Of a stretch of DNA of 38,115 nucleotides, positions 24,034 through 32,900 are shown piece by piece. The DNA comes from Oxalobacteraceae bacterium UBA6018 (GTDB lineage: Bacteria > Pseudomonadota > Gammaproteobacteria > Burkholderiales > Burkholderiaceae_D). Position numbers and translations under genes: made by a program. The notes under the pieces are model-generated. The model made no database searches. It was not told the DNA's origin and saw nothing but the letters and a program-made list of their open reading frames with translations. Each line of letters begins with the position of its first letter. Position 1 is the first letter of the stretch. The stretch covers positions 1 to 38,115 of the forward strand of contig DIZW01000096.1 in NCBI GenBank assembly GCA_002428015.1, given 5' to 3'.

Positions 24034-25824
24034 TTAAAACAGGTCGGCGTCGAGCGCCATCAGGTTGGCGGCGCCGGAGCGGGCCTGGCGGATCAGCATG
24101 GCGCTTTCGGGGTACAGGCGCGCGAAATAGAAGCGGGCGGTGGCCAGCTTGGCCTTGTAGAAGCCGTCGCTGGAGTCCTCTTTGGCCAGCGCCACCTTGG
24201 CCATCTGGGCGAAGAAGTAGCTGTAGATCAGGTGGCCGACCACGCGCAGGTAAGGCACGGCGGCGGCGCCCACCTCGTCGGGATTCTGGAAGCCCTTCAT
24301 GCCGATTTCCATGGTCAGCTTGGTGACCTTGTCGCCCAGTTCGCCCAGCGGGGTGATGAACTCGGACAGCGCCTCGTCGGTGCCGTTGTCCTCGACGAAG
24401 GCCTTGATCTTCTCGCCGAACTTGCGCAGCTTGGCGCCGTTGTCCATCAGGACCTTGCGGCCCAGCAGATCGAGCGACTGGATGGTGTTGGTGCCTTCGT
24501 AGATCATGTTGATGCGCGCGTCGCGCACGTACTGCTCCATGCCCCACTCGGCGATGTAGCCGTGGCCGCCGAACACCTGCATGGCCTCGGAGGTGGCGAT
24601 CCAGCCGTTGTCGGTGATGAAGGCCTTGATCACGGGGGTGAGCAGGGCCACCTCGTCGGCCGCCTCGGCGCGCACTTCTTCGTCGGGGTGGTTCAGTTCG
24701 CGGTCGATCTGCAGCGCGACGTAGGACGAGAAGGCGCGCGCGCCTTCGGCGAAGGCTTTGGCGGTGAGCAGCATGCGGCGCACGTCGGGGTGCACGATGA
24801 TCGGGTCGGCCGGCTTGTCCGGCGCCTTGGGGCCGGACAGGCTGCGCATCTGGATGCGGTCCTTGGCGTAGGCCAGCGCGTTCTGGTAGGCCACCTCGGT
24901 CAGACCGAGCGACTGCATGCCCACGCCCAGGCGGGCCGCGTTCATGAACACGAACATGGCGTTCAGGCCCTTGTTGGGCTGGCCGATGATCCAGCCCTTG
25001 GCGCCGTCCAGGTTCATCTGGCAGGTCGAGTTACCGTGGATGCCCATCTTTTCCTCGATGGCGCCGCAGGCGATCGCGTTGCGCGCGCCGACCGAGCCGT
25101 CGGCGTTGGGCAGGAACTTCGGCACCAGGAACAGCGAGATGCCCTTGGAGCCCTCGGGAGCGTCCGGCACGCGCGCCAGCACCAGGTGCAGGATGTTCTC
25201 GGACATGTCGTGCTCGCCGGCCGAGATGAAGATCTTGGAGCCGGTGATCAGCCACGAGCCGTCTTCCTGCGGCAGGGCCTTCGAGCGCAGCATGCCCAGG
25301 TCGGTGCCGCAGTGGGCCTCGGTCAGGCACATGGTGCCGGTCCACTGGCCCGAGACCAGCTTGGGCAGGTAGGTGGCCTTCTGCTCGTCGGTGCCGTGTT
25401 CGAGCAGGCACTCGTAGGCGCCGTGCGACAGGCCGGGGTACATGGTCCAGGCCTGGTTGGACGAATTGAGCATCTCGTAGAAGGAGTTGTTGAGCACCAC
25501 CGGCAGGCCCTGGCCGCCGTATTCGGGGTCGCAGGCCAGCGCCGCCCAGCCGCCGTCGACGTACTGTTGATACGCCTGCTTGAAGCCCTTGGGCGTGGTG
25601 ACGCTCTTGCTGGCGGCGTCGTAGCGGCAGCCTTCGCGGTCGCCCGAGTGGTTCAGCGGGAACAGCACGGTCTGGGTGAACTTGGCGCCCTCCTCCAGCA
25701 CTTGATTGATGATGTCGGCATCGATCTCCTGGTACTTGGGCAGCTGCTTGAGCTGCTCGGAGACGTTGAGGAATTCATGCAGCACAAACTGCATATCCCG
25801 GATTGGCGCGACGTACTGACCCAT
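24034..25824 (-). CDS. Acyl-CoA dehydrogenase (long form with C-terminal extension)
   Basis: 596 residues, longer than the ~380 of short-chain enzymes, matching the FadE-like proteobacterial type with an added C-terminal domain. CLTEAHCGTDLGMLRSKA binds FAD and substrate. INMIYEGTNTIQSLDLLGRK carries the region of the catalytic glutamate. GAIEEKMGIHGNSTCQMNLDGA is typical. It makes trans-2-enoyl-CoA and passes electrons to ETF. AGGAGA precedes the ATG. It is first in the beta-oxidation operon, 106 bases downstream of the TetR regulator on the same strand. Confidence 0.93.
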   Translation of the reverse strand: MGQYVAPIRDMQFVLHEFLNVSEQLKQLPKYQEIDADIINQVLEEGAKFTQTVLFPLNHSGDREGCRYDAASKSVTTPKGFKQAYQQYVDGGWAALACDPEYGGQGLPVVLNNSFYEMLNSSNQAWTMYPGLSHGAYECLLEHGTDEQKATYLPKLVSGQWTGTMCLTEAHCGTDLGMLRSKALPQEDGSWLITGSKIFISAGEHDMSENILHLVLARVPDAPEGSKGISLFLVPKFLPNADGSVGARNAIACGAIEEKMGIHGNSTCQMNLDGAKGWIIGQPNKGLNAMFVFMNAARLGVGMQSLGLTEVAYQNALAYAKDRIQMRSLSGPKAPDKPADPIIVHPDVRRMLLTAKAFAEGARAFSSYVALQIDRELNHPDEEVRAEAADEVALLTPVIKAFITDNGWIATSEAMQVFGGHGYIAEWGMEQYVRDARINMIYEGTNTIQSLDLLGRKVLMDNGAKLRKFGEKIKAFVEDNGTDEALSEFITPLGELGDKVTKLTMEIGMKGFQNPDEVGAAAVPYLRVVGHLIYSYFFAQMAKVALAKEDSSDGFYKAKLATARFYFARLYPESAMLIRQARSGAANLMALDADLF

Positions 25825-25930
25825 GATTTTCTCCTGACAACTCGGTTGGCGACTATTGTTGAAAGCGGTGTCAGCCGCGGGATCCCCCGCCGCCGCCCGC
25901 CGAAACTCTCGGTGTAGCGTATTCGAATGC

Positions 25931-26647
25931 TTAAGCGGATTCTTGCGGCGCGCTCTGGTAGTTCATGATCAGGCGCTCGAAGCCGGCCCGGGCACGCTCC
26001 ACGCTGCCCGGCATGCGCAGGAAGCGCGCGTCGTGGTGCAGGCCCAGGATCAGGCCGTACATCTCGTAGACCATCTGCTGGGCGTCGGTGCCCGCCTTGA
26101 GGTCGCCGCACTCGATGGCTTGCTGCACGCAGCGCAGCAGGGCGCTCTGCCAGGCGCGCACCATGGCGACGAGCTCCTCGCGGATCGGCCCCGGGCGGTC
26201 GTCGTATTCCACCGCGCCGCTGATGTAGATGCAGCCGGAGGCGATCTCAACGCTGACGCGCTTGATCCAGCGCGCGTACATGGCTTTCAGACGGGCCAGG
26301 CCGCGGGTTTCCTTCATGCTCGGGAAGAACACTTCCTCCTCGAAGCGCCGGTGGTAGAGCTTGAGCACCTCGAGCTGCAAGTCCTCGCGCGAGCCGAAGT
26401 GGGCGAACACGCCGGACTTGCTCATGTTCATCTTGTCCGCGAGCAATCCAATGGTCAGCCCTTCCAGGCCGTCGCGGCTGGCCAGGTCGAGCGCGACGTC
26501 GAGAATGGCGGCGCGGGTGAGCTCGCCTTTGCGCAAGAATTTCGGAGTAGTGTTGATGATGTGCTCGCCTGGTGAGGTCAAAATACGCCGTCGTGAAATA
26601 AACTGAACGCTCGTACTATTATCCACCGGGCGGAAAATGTCAAACAT
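25931..26647 (-). CDS. TetR-family regulator, probably of the beta-oxidation operon
   Basis: Up to 238 residues. The DNA-binding domain is KGELTRAAILDVALDLASRDGLEGLTIGLLADKMNMSKSGVFAHFGSREDLQLEVL. The ligand domain includes YARWIKRVSVEIASGCIYISGAVEYDD and MVYEMYGLILGLHHDARFL, as in the TetR C-terminal group next to fatty-acid genes. The start is uncertain. The first ~22 codons from the ATG at 26647 lie over a promoter-like TTGACA and show no ribosome site; a TTG at 26581 would give 216 residues. Its place just before the acyl-CoA dehydrogenase suggests it represses that operon until an acyl-CoA binds. Confidence 0.88.
   Translation of the reverse strand: MFDIFRPVDNSTSVQFISRRRILTSPGEHIINTTPKFLRKGELTRAAILDVALDLASRDGLEGLTIGLLADKMNMSKSGVFAHFGSREDLQLEVLKLYHRRFEEEVFFPSMKETRGLARLKAMYARWIKRVSVEIASGCIYISGAVEYDDRPGPIREELVAMVRAWQSALLRCVQQAIECGDLKAGTDAQQMVYEMYGLILGLHHDARFLRMPGSVERARAGFERLIMNYQSAPQESA
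26615..26643 (-). promoter_or_regulatory. Promoter candidate at the TetR gene
   Basis: On the minus strand TTGACA (26643–26638) is followed after 17 bases by AATAGT (26620–26615). It lies inside the first codons of the longest TetR reading frame, so if real it means translation begins downstream. Confidence 0.5.
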
Positions 26648-26769
26648 GAATCTAGAGGCGTGGGTCTATTGATGCGTGTCAGCAACCCTCCACCCGCGCG
26701 CCGGCCGACTTGCCCTCAGAATCACCGGCCAACTTGTGGTTTGCCTGCCCGCTCACCTGCCAGGCCGCC

Positions 26770-27144
26770 CTACTCGCCGGCCTTGCTCAACTGACGGCGG
26801 TCGCGCTTGGTGGGGCGGCCCTTGATGGTGCTGCCCGGCTCGCGGTAGAGGCGGCGCGCCTCCTGGTCGTTGGCGCGCTTGGCCACGCTGTCCGCGGTTT
26901 CCTCGTACAGCAGGCGCGCCACCGGGGCCGGCCCGCGCACGTCGGAGATGCCCAGCACCACCACCTCCCAGCGGTCGGCGCCGTTGTCGACCACCAGCTT
27001 GTCGCCCAGCTTGACGGGGCGCGCCGGCTTGATGCGCTCGCCGTCGAGCTTGACGCGGCCGGTGTCGACCGCGTCCGTCGCCAGCGAGCGGGTCTTGAAA
27101 AAGCGCGCGGCCCACAGCCACTTATCGATGCGAATATTGTCCAT
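26770..27144 (-). CDS. hslR: S4-domain RNA-binding heat-shock protein Hsp15
   Basis: 124 residues. The S4 domain spans 1–60: RIDKWLWAARFFKTRSLATDAVDTGRVKLDGERIKPARPVKLGDKL. The basic tail (KGRPTKRDRRQLSKAGE) is characteristic. Hsp15 binds stalled 50S subunits carrying nascent chains and helps them recycle. The gene begins 8 bases beyond the stop of the cardiolipin-synthase-like gene and is likely co-transcribed with it. Its stop is 122 bases from the TetR gene. Confidence 0.9.
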   Translation of the reverse strand: MDNIRIDKWLWAARFFKTRSLATDAVDTGRVKLDGERIKPARPVKLGDKLVVDNGADRWEVVVLGISDVRGPAPVARLLYEETADSVAKRANDQEARRLYREPGSTIKGRPTKRDRRQLSKAGE

Positions 27145-27152
27145 GTTTTAGT

Positions 27153-28313
27153 TCAGGCATAGCCGATGGCGAAAATGCGCATGGCCAGTTTGTAGAAGAA
27201 ATACGCCACCTCGTAGCCGGAGCGCCGCATCCAGCTCGCGTGCTGGAAGTCCTCCTGGCGGATCATCACCGCGTCGGCGATGCCGCCCAGGATGTGATGG
27301 CGCACCGTGGCGGCGAAGCCGGCGTCCTTGACGACGACATTGGCCTCCTGGTTCAGGAACAGCGACAGGCCGTCGCAATTGCTCGAGCCGACCGTGGACC
27401 AGTCGTCGTCGACCACCGCGATCTTGGCGTGCAGCTGGGTCTTGCGGTATTCGTAGACCTTGACCCCGCTGGCGAGCAGCTTGGGGTAGAACGAGCGCGC
27501 CACCATGTCCTGCAGCCAGATCTCGCCCACCCCGATCAGGAGGCAGACCTCGACCCCGCGCTGCGCCGCCACCGCCAGCGCCTCGCGGAACTTGTGGCCC
27601 GGCGCGAAATACGGATTGGCCATCAGCACGGACTGCTTGGCGCGGCCGATCGCCTGCAGGTAGGCGCGCTGGATGGTGTGGCGGTTGCGCAGGCTGTCGC
27701 GCACCACCAGCGCGGCCTGGACCGGCTTGTCGCCGCCCGGCACCACGCGCTTGCGCATCTCGCGGAACAGACCGATCCGCTTGATCAGGCCCAGGCGCCC
27801 CACCCTGGCCCACTGCACCTGCACCTCGTGGTGGATCACGGCCACCAGCGGTCCGCGCACCTGGACCGCGAAGTCCCAGCGCGGCGCCGGCAGGCGCCTG
27901 GTGGCATCGTAGTCGCAGTACCAGTCGTCGTTGACGTTAATGCCGCCGACGAAGGCGACGTCGCGGTCGATCACGGCGATCTTGCGGTGGGTGCGCGCCA
28001 CGCCGCGCCGGAACCAGGGGTTGAACACGCGGTAGCGCACGTCGGCCTCGGCGAAGGCCAGGCCCAGGCGGGTGGCCTGGCGCCGGCCCGTGCCCCACCA
28101 GTCGGCCACGACGCGCACGCGCACGCCGCGCCGGGCGGCGCGGATCAGGGCCGCCTCCACCTGCTGGCCGATGGCGTCGTTCTCGAAGATATAGGTTTCG
28201 AAGTGGACGTCGTAGCGGGCCGCATCGATGGCCGCCAGCAGCGCCGGGAACAGGGCCAGGCCGGTTTCAAGCAGGGTGATGTCGTTGTTGGCGGTGTAAT
28301 GGACCGTGCGCAT
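27153..28313 (-). CDS. clsB: Cardiolipin synthase B-like phospholipase D enzyme
   Basis: 386 residues with two HKD motifs: H109-R-K-IAVI-D116 and H295-A-K-IAVV-D302, both complete. The opening DVHFETYIFENDAIGQQVEAALIRAARRGVRVRVVAD and the AFVGGINVNDD and MANPYFAPGHKF segments are ClsB-like. These enzymes join two phospholipids to form cardiolipin at the inner membrane; ClsB is the YbhO product of E. coli. The upstream neighbour is an endonuclease/exonuclease/phosphatase protein like YbhP, the same pairing as in E. coli, which supports the name. Confidence 0.88.
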   Translation of the reverse strand: MRTVHYTANNDITLLETGLALFPALLAAIDAARYDVHFETYIFENDAIGQQVEAALIRAARRGVRVRVVADWWGTGRRQATRLGLAFAEADVRYRVFNPWFRRGVARTHRKIAVIDRDVAFVGGINVNDDWYCDYDATRRLPAPRWDFAVQVRGPLVAVIHHEVQVQWARVGRLGLIKRIGLFREMRKRVVPGGDKPVQAALVVRDSLRNRHTIQRAYLQAIGRAKQSVLMANPYFAPGHKFREALAVAAQRGVEVCLLIGVGEIWLQDMVARSFYPKLLASGVKVYEYRKTQLHAKIAVVDDDWSTVGSSNCDGLSLFLNQEANVVVKDAGFAATVRHHILGGIADAVMIRQEDFQHASWMRRSGYEVAYFFYKLAMRIFAIGYA

Positions 28314-28359
28314 AGGGCTTCAGGATGAGTTGCACCGAGGATCGCTCAGTCTACCCTTC

Positions 28360-29166
28360 TTAGGCCAGTTTGAGGCTTGCGACGATCGGCGCGTGATCGG
28401 ACAGCTTGGCCCACAAGGGACCATGCATCACCTGCGCGCTTTCGACCTTGAAGCCGCGCACATAGATACGGTCGAGGCGGAACCACGGCAGCGCCGCCGG
28501 GAAGGTGCGCGCGGGGGCCTTCTCGCGCCCGGAGAAGGTGCGCACCAGGTCGCCGAACTTGGAGCGCGGCGACAGCTCGTCGAACACCTCCACCACGCCG
28601 AGCGCCTTGCGCAGCTTGTCGGACAGGGTGTTGCGCCAGTCGTTGAAGTCGCCGGCGATGATGACCGGCTCGTTTTTGGCGGCCGACGCGTTGACGCAGT
28701 CGATCAAGGCCTGGGTCTGGCGGCCGCGGCCGGACTCGAACAGGCCCAGGTGGACCACGTAGCAGTGCACCTTGCCCTTGGGCGATTCGATCACGCAGTG
28801 CAGGATGCCGCGCTGCTCATAGGCGTGGTCGGACACGTCGTGGTTGCTGGTGTCGGCGATCGGATAGGCCGACAGCAAGGCGTTGCCGTGGTGGCCATGG
28901 TCGTACACGGCGTTCATGCCGTAGGCCGAGTGGTGCGACTCGCCGGCGAAAAACTCGTGCTGGGCCTCGCGCGGCCAGTGGCGGTGGCCGCGGCTCTCCT
29001 CGCCGAACTGGGCCGAATAGTGGTCGTGGCGGCCCTGCACCTCCTGCAGGAACACGACGTCCGCGTTGAATTGGCCGATCGCCTTCTTGAGCGCCAGCAC
29101 GCGCGGCGTGCTGCGGATCGAGGACACGCCCTTGTGGATATTATAGGTGGCTACACGAATCTTCAT
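28360..29166 (-). CDS. Endonuclease/exonuclease/phosphatase-family protein (YbhP-like)
   Basis: 268 residues. Metal and catalytic positions are intact: N9 (TYNIHKG), E42 (LQEVQG), H140 (VVHLGLF), D173/N175 (GDFNDW) and D257/H258 (SDHAP). The fold covers DNase I-like nucleases and phosphodiesterases. In E. coli the homologue ybhP lies next to clsB, as here, suggesting a phospholipid-related job, but its substrate is not established. The ribosome site is weak. The stop lies 46 bases before the ClsB start. Confidence 0.88.
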   Translation of the reverse strand: MKIRVATYNIHKGVSSIRSTPRVLALKKAIGQFNADVVFLQEVQGRHDHYSAQFGEESRGHRHWPREAQHEFFAGESHHSAYGMNAVYDHGHHGNALLSAYPIADTSNHDVSDHAYEQRGILHCVIESPKGKVHCYVVHLGLFESGRGRQTQALIDCVNASAAKNEPVIIAGDFNDWRNTLSDKLRKALGVVEVFDELSPRSKFGDLVRTFSGREKAPARTFPAALPWFRLDRIYVRGFKVESAQVMHGPLWAKLSDHAPIVASLKLA

Positions 29167-29217
29167 GGGAACATTCTACCCCTTCAGCGTGTAATCCTAC
29201 GTTCGCCGTCTAACGTA

Positions 29218-29255
29218 CGCGCCCCGGAAATTGCCGGCCGGATCGCCGGGGCGCG
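29218..29255. other. Strong GC hairpin after the PEP-CTERM gene
   Basis: CGCGCCCCGG (29218–29227) and CCGGGGCGCG (29246–29255) are perfect ten-base arms around an 18-base loop that itself contains CCGGCCGG. It lies 12 bases past the PEP-CTERM stop and before the YbhP-like start. No T-run follows on the minus strand, so it may protect the 3' end or pause transcription rather than end it cleanly. Confidence 0.6.
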
Positions 29256-29267
29256 CGCCTGCCCGGC

Positions 29268-29939
29268 TCAGGCGGGCAGCGCCGTGCCAGCGGCCGCATC
29301 CTGGCGCGCCGTGGCGCCCGGTTGGCGGCGGCGCCGCGCCAGCGCCATGCAGGCCAGCCCGAGCCCCACCAGCAGCGCGGCCGCCGGCTCGGGAACGACG
29401 GTGATGTGCGGGTCGGTCAGCAAGACCCCGATGCTGCCGTCGCCGAACGCGGTCAGCGACGGGGTCCAGCTGAAATCGGCCAGCGCCCCAGTGACCGGAT
29501 CGTAGTGGCCGAGCGGCGCGAAGGACTCGTCGAAAGCGCCGACCACGAAGCGCGACACGTACCTGGTCAGCGGATCGGGGGCGCCGGCGAAGCTCAGGTC
29601 GAACGACAGGATGCCGCCGAACTGGACCGCGTGGAACAGGTCGTTGGACGTGTCGTTGCGGAACTCGTAGCCGCCAGCCACCGGGGTGAGGCCCCAGGAA
29701 TCGATGAAGGCGTTGCTGTCGAAGCCGACCATGTTGTTCACCACCGCGGTGGCGAGCGGCACGCCGGCGCTGGCGCTGAGCTGCATGTCGAGGTAGCCGG
29801 TGGCCGCGCCGAAGGACGAGGTGTCGATGGCGACGTGGATCACGCCGGCCGAGGCCGCGGCGCTGCCGGCGCCGAGGACAAGTGCCAGCGCAAGCGGGCG
29901 CAGCAGGGAAGTGAGCATGTGTTTGATCGCGGTTTTCAT
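29268..29939 (-). CDS. PEP-CTERM sorted extracytoplasmic protein
   Basis: 223 residues. Signal peptide 1–32 (hydrophobic LALALVLGAGSAAASA). The body is a beta-rich domain without a recognised function (VIHVAIDTSSFGAATGYLDMQLSA…). The sorting signal is V182-P-E-P, the helix AAALLVGLGLACMALA and RRRR, as cleaved or transferred by exosortase. Unusually, 18 more residues (QPGATARQD…) follow the arginines, where most proteins stop. The start has AAGGAAG upstream and lies 13 bases past the lyase stop, so the two are one transcript. It is probably exported to the cell surface or matrix with the lyase. Confidence 0.9.
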   Translation of the reverse strand: MKTAIKHMLTSLLRPLALALVLGAGSAAASAGVIHVAIDTSSFGAATGYLDMQLSASAGVPLATAVVNNMVGFDSNAFIDSWGLTPVAGGYEFRNDTSNDLFHAVQFGGILSFDLSFAGAPDPLTRYVSRFVVGAFDESFAPLGHYDPVTGALADFSWTPSLTAFGDGSIGVLLTDPHITVVPEPAAALLVGLGLACMALARRRRQPGATARQDAAAGTALPA

Positions 29940-29952
29940 GATGGAAGCTTCC

Positions 29953-32900
29953 TTAAAAAATACCCTGGTACAACACGGGCGTATAGGTGACTAGGGCGCG
30001 GGGCGGGTTGGTGAAGGTCAGCGGCACGCTGATGGCGGCGCCGGCGTTGAGGGGGCCGGCGATGGTGACGTAGGGCGCGCCGGCGTCGGTGCCGCTGGCG
30101 TTGTCCAGGGTCAGGCCGGTGGTCAGGGCGCTCAGCTTGAGCTGCAAGGGACCGGCCAGCGCGGCGGCGCTGGTGTTGGTCACCGTGACGCTGCCGACGT
30201 ATTTGCCGGTGATGCGGTTGAGGGTGGCGCCCTGCTGGGTCATCTGCACGCTGGCGCTCACGTCGATCGGACCGATGTTCAGGTAGGCCGTGTGCGCCTG
30301 CTCCACGTTGCCGACCCGGTCCACGCTCCAGTAGGTCAGGATGTGCCCGCCCTTGGCGCTCACGGTGACGCTGGCGCCGCTCTGCTGGGCGCCGCCGTCG
30401 AGCGTGAAGTAGGTCGCTTTCACGCCGACCCCGGCGTCGGTGGCCGTGAAGGTCACGGTGGTGGCGCTGTCGACCCAGCCGGCCGGAGCGTTGGCGGTGG
30501 TGGCCGGCGCGGTGGTGTCGATGACGTGGGCGAAACCGTGGAAACGCACTTCGGACATATTGCCGTACCAGGTGCCGCCGTTGAAGATGCGCAGGTAGCG
30601 GTAAGGCGCGCTGTCCGTCACGGCCAGGGTCTGCCAGTCCATGGTCGCGCCGGCGACGGTGGTGAGCGTGGTCCAGCTGGTGTTGTCGTTGGAGCCCTGC
30701 ACCACCACGCCCTTGATGCGGCCGTAGTTGCTGTCCTGGCGCGGCGCCAGCTCCACGCTGGTCAGGTTGGCCTGGTTGCCGGCCTTGAAGTCGAAGGTGA
30801 TGTAGCTGCCGGTGCCGGAGTTGTTGCTGCCGGTACGGAAGTCGGAGATCGTGCCCAGGTTCCCGTCGAACAGGGAGTTGACGATGGCCAGGGTGGTCGC
30901 GGCCGGCCGGTTCCAGGTCGAATCGATCAAGGTCGCGATGCCGGTGATGTTGCCGATGATGTCAGACTCGTCGACCAGGTACAGGGCGCTGTTGTCGGTG
31001 GTCGAGGTGTCGGGGAAGCCGTCCTTCAGGCTTTGGGTCTTGTAGTTGATGGAGAACTTCACGGCGCCCGGCGCCACGCCCTGGGGCAGCGTGGCCGAGG
31101 CCGAGAAATTGACGTTGTCGGCCGTCGTGACCGTGGCGGCCTGCCCCTGGATCTGGACATTGACATTGCTGATCGCCTCCTTGGCCTTGAAACCGAGGGT
31201 GACGGTGTTGCCCGGCACGATGCGGTTGCGCAGGCTCTGCGGCGAGCTGATCGACGCGGAGGCGATCTTGTTGCTCGATTCGGCCAAGCCATACAGGCGC
31301 AGTTCGGCCATGTTCCCGTACCAGTTGTTGCCGTTGACGATACGGATGTAACGGTACGGCTGGGTGCTGGTGATGACCAGGGTCTGCCAGTCGGTCGTCG
31401 CGCCGGCCGCGTTGGAGATCGTGTCCCAGGTGGCGTTGTCGTTCGAGCCCTGCACCACGGTGCCCTTGATGCGGGTGTAATAGCTGTCCTGGCGGCCGAT
31501 GATCTCAACGCGCGACAAGGTGGCTTGCCCGCCCTCCTTGAAGTCGAAGGTCAGGTAGCCGCCGTAGCCGCTGCCGTTGACGCGGAAATCGGTGAAGCTG
31601 CCCAGGTTGCTGTCGAACAGGGTGTTGGCCGCCGCCAGCAGGTCGGTCGCATTGCGGCCGCTGGAATCGATCAGGGTAGTGATGTCGAGCAGGTTGCCGA
31701 TCAGGCCGGTCTGGTCCGAGATGAACAGCGACGATTTGTCCGTGGTGAACAGGGTCGGCTCGGCGTCCACGCCGGCGGCCGTCTTGTAGTTGATCAGGAA
31801 CTTGACCTTGCCCGACGGCGCGCCGGCATCGACCACCCAGGTCGCGGTCCAGTTGACATTGTCCGCGCTGGTCACCGTGGCCGGCTGGCCTTCGATGGTG
31901 GCCGTCACGCTGTTGATCGGGGCGGTCGCGGTGAACGAGACCTTGACGGTATTGCCCGCGATGATACGGCCTTTCAGGCTCTGGTCCGAGCTCATGGACA
32001 CCGCCGCGAGCTGGTTGACGGTCTCGTGGCGCACGCCCTGGATGCGGAATTCCGCCACCTCCAGCATGGTGCTCGACGGCGCGATCATCTGCATCTTGAA
32101 GAAGCGGAATTGCTTGTCCTTGAGGTCGTCCTCGACCGGCAGGGTTTGCATGTCTTCCGTCACCGTGGTCAGGCCTGGGGTCAGGCGGGTCCAGGTCTCG
32201 TTGTCGTTGGAGCCAAACATGGCGACGCCGCCGATGCGCTCAGGGAAGCTGGCGCGCACCTGCAGCTGGAAGGCGCTGGCCGAGAGCTTGAAGCTCGGCC
32301 CCAGGTCCATGGTGTGGGTCTGGTTGACGGCCTGGAAGAAGCCGACGAAGCTGTCCGGCGAATTGTCCAGCAGGTTGGGGATGGCCGTGCCGAAGGTCGA
32401 GCTCACGAACATATTGGCGTAGTTGATGCTGCCGTCGGCCAGCAGCGGGGTCAATTCCTGCAGCCCCGCGACCGCGCCGCTCAAGGCCGCCAGTTTCTGG
32501 AAGAAGACATCATCGGTGGCGCTGCCGAGCGCGCCGTTGATGTCGGCGAGCGCGCTGTTGTAGCTGGCCAGCGTGGCGCCGACGTAGGCCGTCGCCGGAT
32601 TGAACGCGGCGCTGGCCGCGTTGACCGCCGACTGGCGGTCGGCGGCGACGACCACCTGCACCTGGCGGGAGGTGACGGTGGTGCCGTCGCTCGACTCGAC
32701 TACGAAGGAATAGGTGCCGGCCTGCGCGGGCTTCCACGAAAACGCGCCGGTCTGGGCGTTGAACGCCGCGCCGTCCGGCAGATGATCGATCTGGTAGCTC
32801 AGGACGTCGCCGCTGTTGCTGTCCGTCGCCGAGAAGTCATAGGTGATGGTGGTGCTCGAATCGGCGTTGGTGACCATCTTCAGGTCCGCGCTTCCCGAGG

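Noticed and set aside
21595..25917. A 1,440-codon plus-strand open frame opposite the beta-oxidation genes
   Set aside because: It runs over three genes with clear catalytic motifs and has the same low-complexity composition as other shadows.
29943..29952. GGAAGCTTCC palindrome as a third operator of the LacI regulon
   Set aside because: It resembles the core of the site at 9706 but the outer half-site bases do not match, and it lies inside the ribosome site of the PEP-CTERM gene, not a promoter.
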